NCBI GenBank assembly: GCA_031279735.1
Contig: JAITHX010000013.1
Location: 1 to 7,043 of the forward strand
From: Prevotellaceae bacterium
Lineage (GTDB): Bacteria > Bacteroidota > Bacteroidia > Bacteroidales > UBA932
Length of the DNA: 7,043 nt
Reading direction: 5' to 3'
Shown: one piece after another, positions 5,632-7,043 of the stretch
Position numbering within the stretch: position 1 is the stretch's first letter
Layout: each line of letters begins with the position of its first letter
Made by a program: the position numbers and the translations under genes
Notes under the pieces: generated by a model
What the model saw: only the letters and a program-made list of their open reading frames with translations
The model's database searches: none
Told to the model about the DNA's origin: nothing

Positions 5632-6891
5632 ATGAATAAGGAGTTGCTTAAACAGGTTATAGTCGATAACCAGCATGAAGTTCCAAATCATAAGGTGGTT
5701 ATACGGGATTTCACTTTTGAGGATTTTGGAAATTACGTATTTGTCGGTATTCGCCGAGCCGGAAAATCGTTCTTGCTGTATCAGCGCATTCAGGCGCTGC
5801 TTGCGGCAGGAGTGAAGTGGGACGAAATGCTGTATGTTAATTTTGAAGACGAACGGTTGTCGGGATTTGCAACCGAAGATTTGAATTTGCTTATAGAAGT
5901 GCATTTGGAAATGTACGGCAAGAGACCGATGCTGTTTCTGGATGAAATTCAAAATATTGCAGGATGGGAAAAGTTTGCCCGCCGACTGGCTGATTCGAAA
6001 TATCGCGTCTATATCACCGGAAGCAACGCTAAAATGCTGAGCAACGACATTCAAACCGTGCTTGGCGGCAGATATATTACGGTGGACATTTATCCGTATA
6101 GTTTTCCGGAATTTCTGACGGCTACCCGCACGGACTGCAATGCAAACGCACGGTTATCGACCAAAGGAAAAGCGGCAATATTAAGGCAATTTAACGAGTA
6201 TTTCTGCTTCGGGGGATTCCCGGAAGGCGCGAATCTCTCATCCAAACGCGATTATCTGACCAGCGTTTATCAAAAGATATTTTTAGGCGATATCGCCCTC
6301 CGTTACGCGATTGACAATGTTTTTGCTCTGAGAGTTCTTTTCAGAAAACTGGCTGAAAGCATTAAGCAGCCGGCGTCGTTCAGCCGTCTGGCGCATATTG
6401 TATCTTCGGCTGGAGCGAAAATCAGCACTCATACGATTATCAATTACATCAATTACGCGAAAGACGCATGGCTGCTGACGCCCGTTCAAAATATAGCGAG
6501 CAAGCTTGTTGACAAGGAGAGTAATCCCAAGTATTATTTTACCGACAACGGAATATTGAATCTGTTTTTATTGGACAAGAATGCTTCTTTGCTGGAAAAT
6601 CTGGTTGCCGTAACGCTTTTGCGAAAGTACGGACGGAACGACGCGGTGTTTTTTTACAACAAGGGCATTGAAGCGGATTTTTACATACCGGAAGCAAGCA
6701 CGGCAATTCAAGCATGTTACAGCTTGCAGGATGCCGATACCCGCAAACGCGAAATCAACGGACTTGTTCAGCTGTCAAAAGTTTTCGAGATAACCCGCTT
6801 TCTTATTATCACCAAAGACGAAGAATGCGACATATCGGAATCCGGCATTAATATTCAGGTTATTCCCGCATGGAAATGGCTGTTGAATTAA
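5632..6891 (+). CDS. AAA_14 / DUF4143 ATP-binding protein (second copy)
   Basis: A 419-aa paralogue of the preceding protein with the same layout but clearly diverged sequence. Walker A is GIRRAGKS (39-46), Walker B MLFLDEIQ (100-107, Asp104-Glu105), and the sensor-like segment VYITGSNAKML (126-136), followed by YPYSFPEF. FGGFPEG marks the domain junction. A helical region with SFSRLAHIVSSAGAKISTHT resembles a winged helix. The C-terminal domain has LLENLVAVTLLRKYG, EADFYI (347-352) and AIQACYSL (358-365), the pattern expected of DUF4143. Both copies end in a KWLL motif (MKWLLQA, WKWLLN). The N-terminus is about 14 residues longer before Walker A than in the first copy. The gene appears complete. 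Two adjacent but dissimilar copies suggest an old duplication or independent acquisition into one site. The cellular role is unknown. Confidence 0.9.
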   Translation: MNKELLKQVIVDNQHEVPNHKVVIRDFTFEDFGNYVFVGIRRAGKSFLLYQRIQALLAAGVKWDEMLYVNFEDERLSGFATEDLNLLIEVHLEMYGKRPMLFLDEIQNIAGWEKFARRLADSKYRVYITGSNAKMLSNDIQTVLGGRYITVDIYPYSFPEFLTATRTDCNANARLSTKGKAAILRQFNEYFCFGGFPEGANLSSKRDYLTSVYQKIFLGDIALRYAIDNVFALRVLFRKLAESIKQPASFSRLAHIVSSAGAKISTHTIINYINYAKDAWLLTPVQNIASKLVDKESNPKYYFTDNGILNLFLLDKNASLLENLVAVTLLRKYGRNDAVFFYNKGIEADFYIPEASTAIQACYSLQDADTRKREINGLVQLSKVFEITRFLIITKDEECDISESGINIQVIPAWKWLLN

Positions 6892-6896
6892 ATTTC

Positions 6897-6924
6897 AATT
6901 ACGAATTACGAATTACGAATTACG
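6897..6924. repeat. AATTACG heptamer array
   Basis: Four exact copies of AATTACG starting five bases after the stop of the second ATPase gene. It has the same 7-bp period, and the same position just after a stop codon, as the AATTGTT array following buk. Confidence 0.95.
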
Positions 6925-6957
6925 AACTGATGTTACGCAAAGTGCGGTTTTCAGCAC

Positions 6958-6997
6958 ACAGATGACACAGATTTGACAGATGACACAGATTTGACAG
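6958..6997. repeat. 18-bp direct repeat
   Basis: The 18-mer ACAGATGACACAGATTTG occurs twice back to back (6958-6975, 6976-6993) and is followed by a partial ACAG. It contains shorter internal ACAGAT/GACACAG repetition. No coding frame is supported here. Confidence 0.9.
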
Positions 6998-7043
6998 TTT
7001 TACGCGGATTGGGATTCGTGTAAATCTGTCGAATCCGTGTCAT
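6980..7043. repeat. Imperfect inverted repeat at window edge
   Basis: Arm 6980-7005 is complementary to 7018-7043 with 4 mismatches in 26, separated by a 12-nt loop. The right arm reaches the last base, so the element may continue beyond the window. It resembles the CACAGAT / AATCCGTGT-type palindromic intergenic repeats seen in many bacterial genomes; no T-run is visible to support a terminator. Nothing else is supported between 6925 and 7043. Confidence 0.75.

Noticed and set aside
4360..6891. The two ATPases as a toxin-antitoxin or phage-defence system.
   Set aside because: No known defence partner, toxin-sized companion or membrane effector is present; ATPase motifs alone do not support the claim.

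Overview
The window looks like chromosomal DNA from a member of the Bacteroidota, most likely an anaerobic Bacteroidales-type fermenter. Four things support this: a DUF4491 protein; promoter elements matching the Bacteroidetes -7 consensus TAnnTTTG, at 64-71 and 5597-5604; weak or absent Shine-Dalgarno sequences; and intergenic arrays of AT-rich 7-bp tandem repeats. The genus cannot be told from this sequence.

Positions 1-3442 hold a compact plus-strand gene cluster, probably one operon from a promoter at about 64-71. It encodes a small DUF4491 membrane protein, a histidine-phosphatase-fold protein whose start overlaps the previous stop (ATGA), adenylosuccinate synthase (purA), and butyrate kinase (buk). 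Gaps are -4, 27 and 18 bp. This part is GC-rich in the lines I counted (58-68% G+C). PurA feeds AMP synthesis; Buk makes ATP from butyryl phosphate or related acyl phosphates. The usual Buk partner, phosphate butyryltransferase, is not in the window.

Positions 3443-4359 are a 917-bp repeat-rich intergenic region. It contains two copies of a hairpin unit differing in GAGACA copy number, a pair of adjacent short hairpins, a possible 51-aa minus-strand ORF (3763-3918), a 293-bp almost perfect palindrome (3924-4216; 119-nt arms, 7 mismatches), and three copies of a CATTTCCGAAAAG-type motif (two direct, one inverted) ending just before the next gene.

Positions 4360-6891 carry two tandem, diverged ATPases of the AAA_14 + DUF4143 type. 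The second has its own promoter-like element. Both are lower in G+C (38-42% in sampled lines) than the first cluster, fitting a separately acquired accessory module. Their function is not known from sequence.

Positions 6892-7043 contain a fourth heptamer array, an 18-bp direct repeat and an imperfect inverted repeat running into the window edge.

I see no rRNA, tRNA, CRISPR array, transposase or recognisable new defence system. The most unusual content is the repeat architecture between buk and the ATPases and the switch-like repeat leader in front of the first ATPase.
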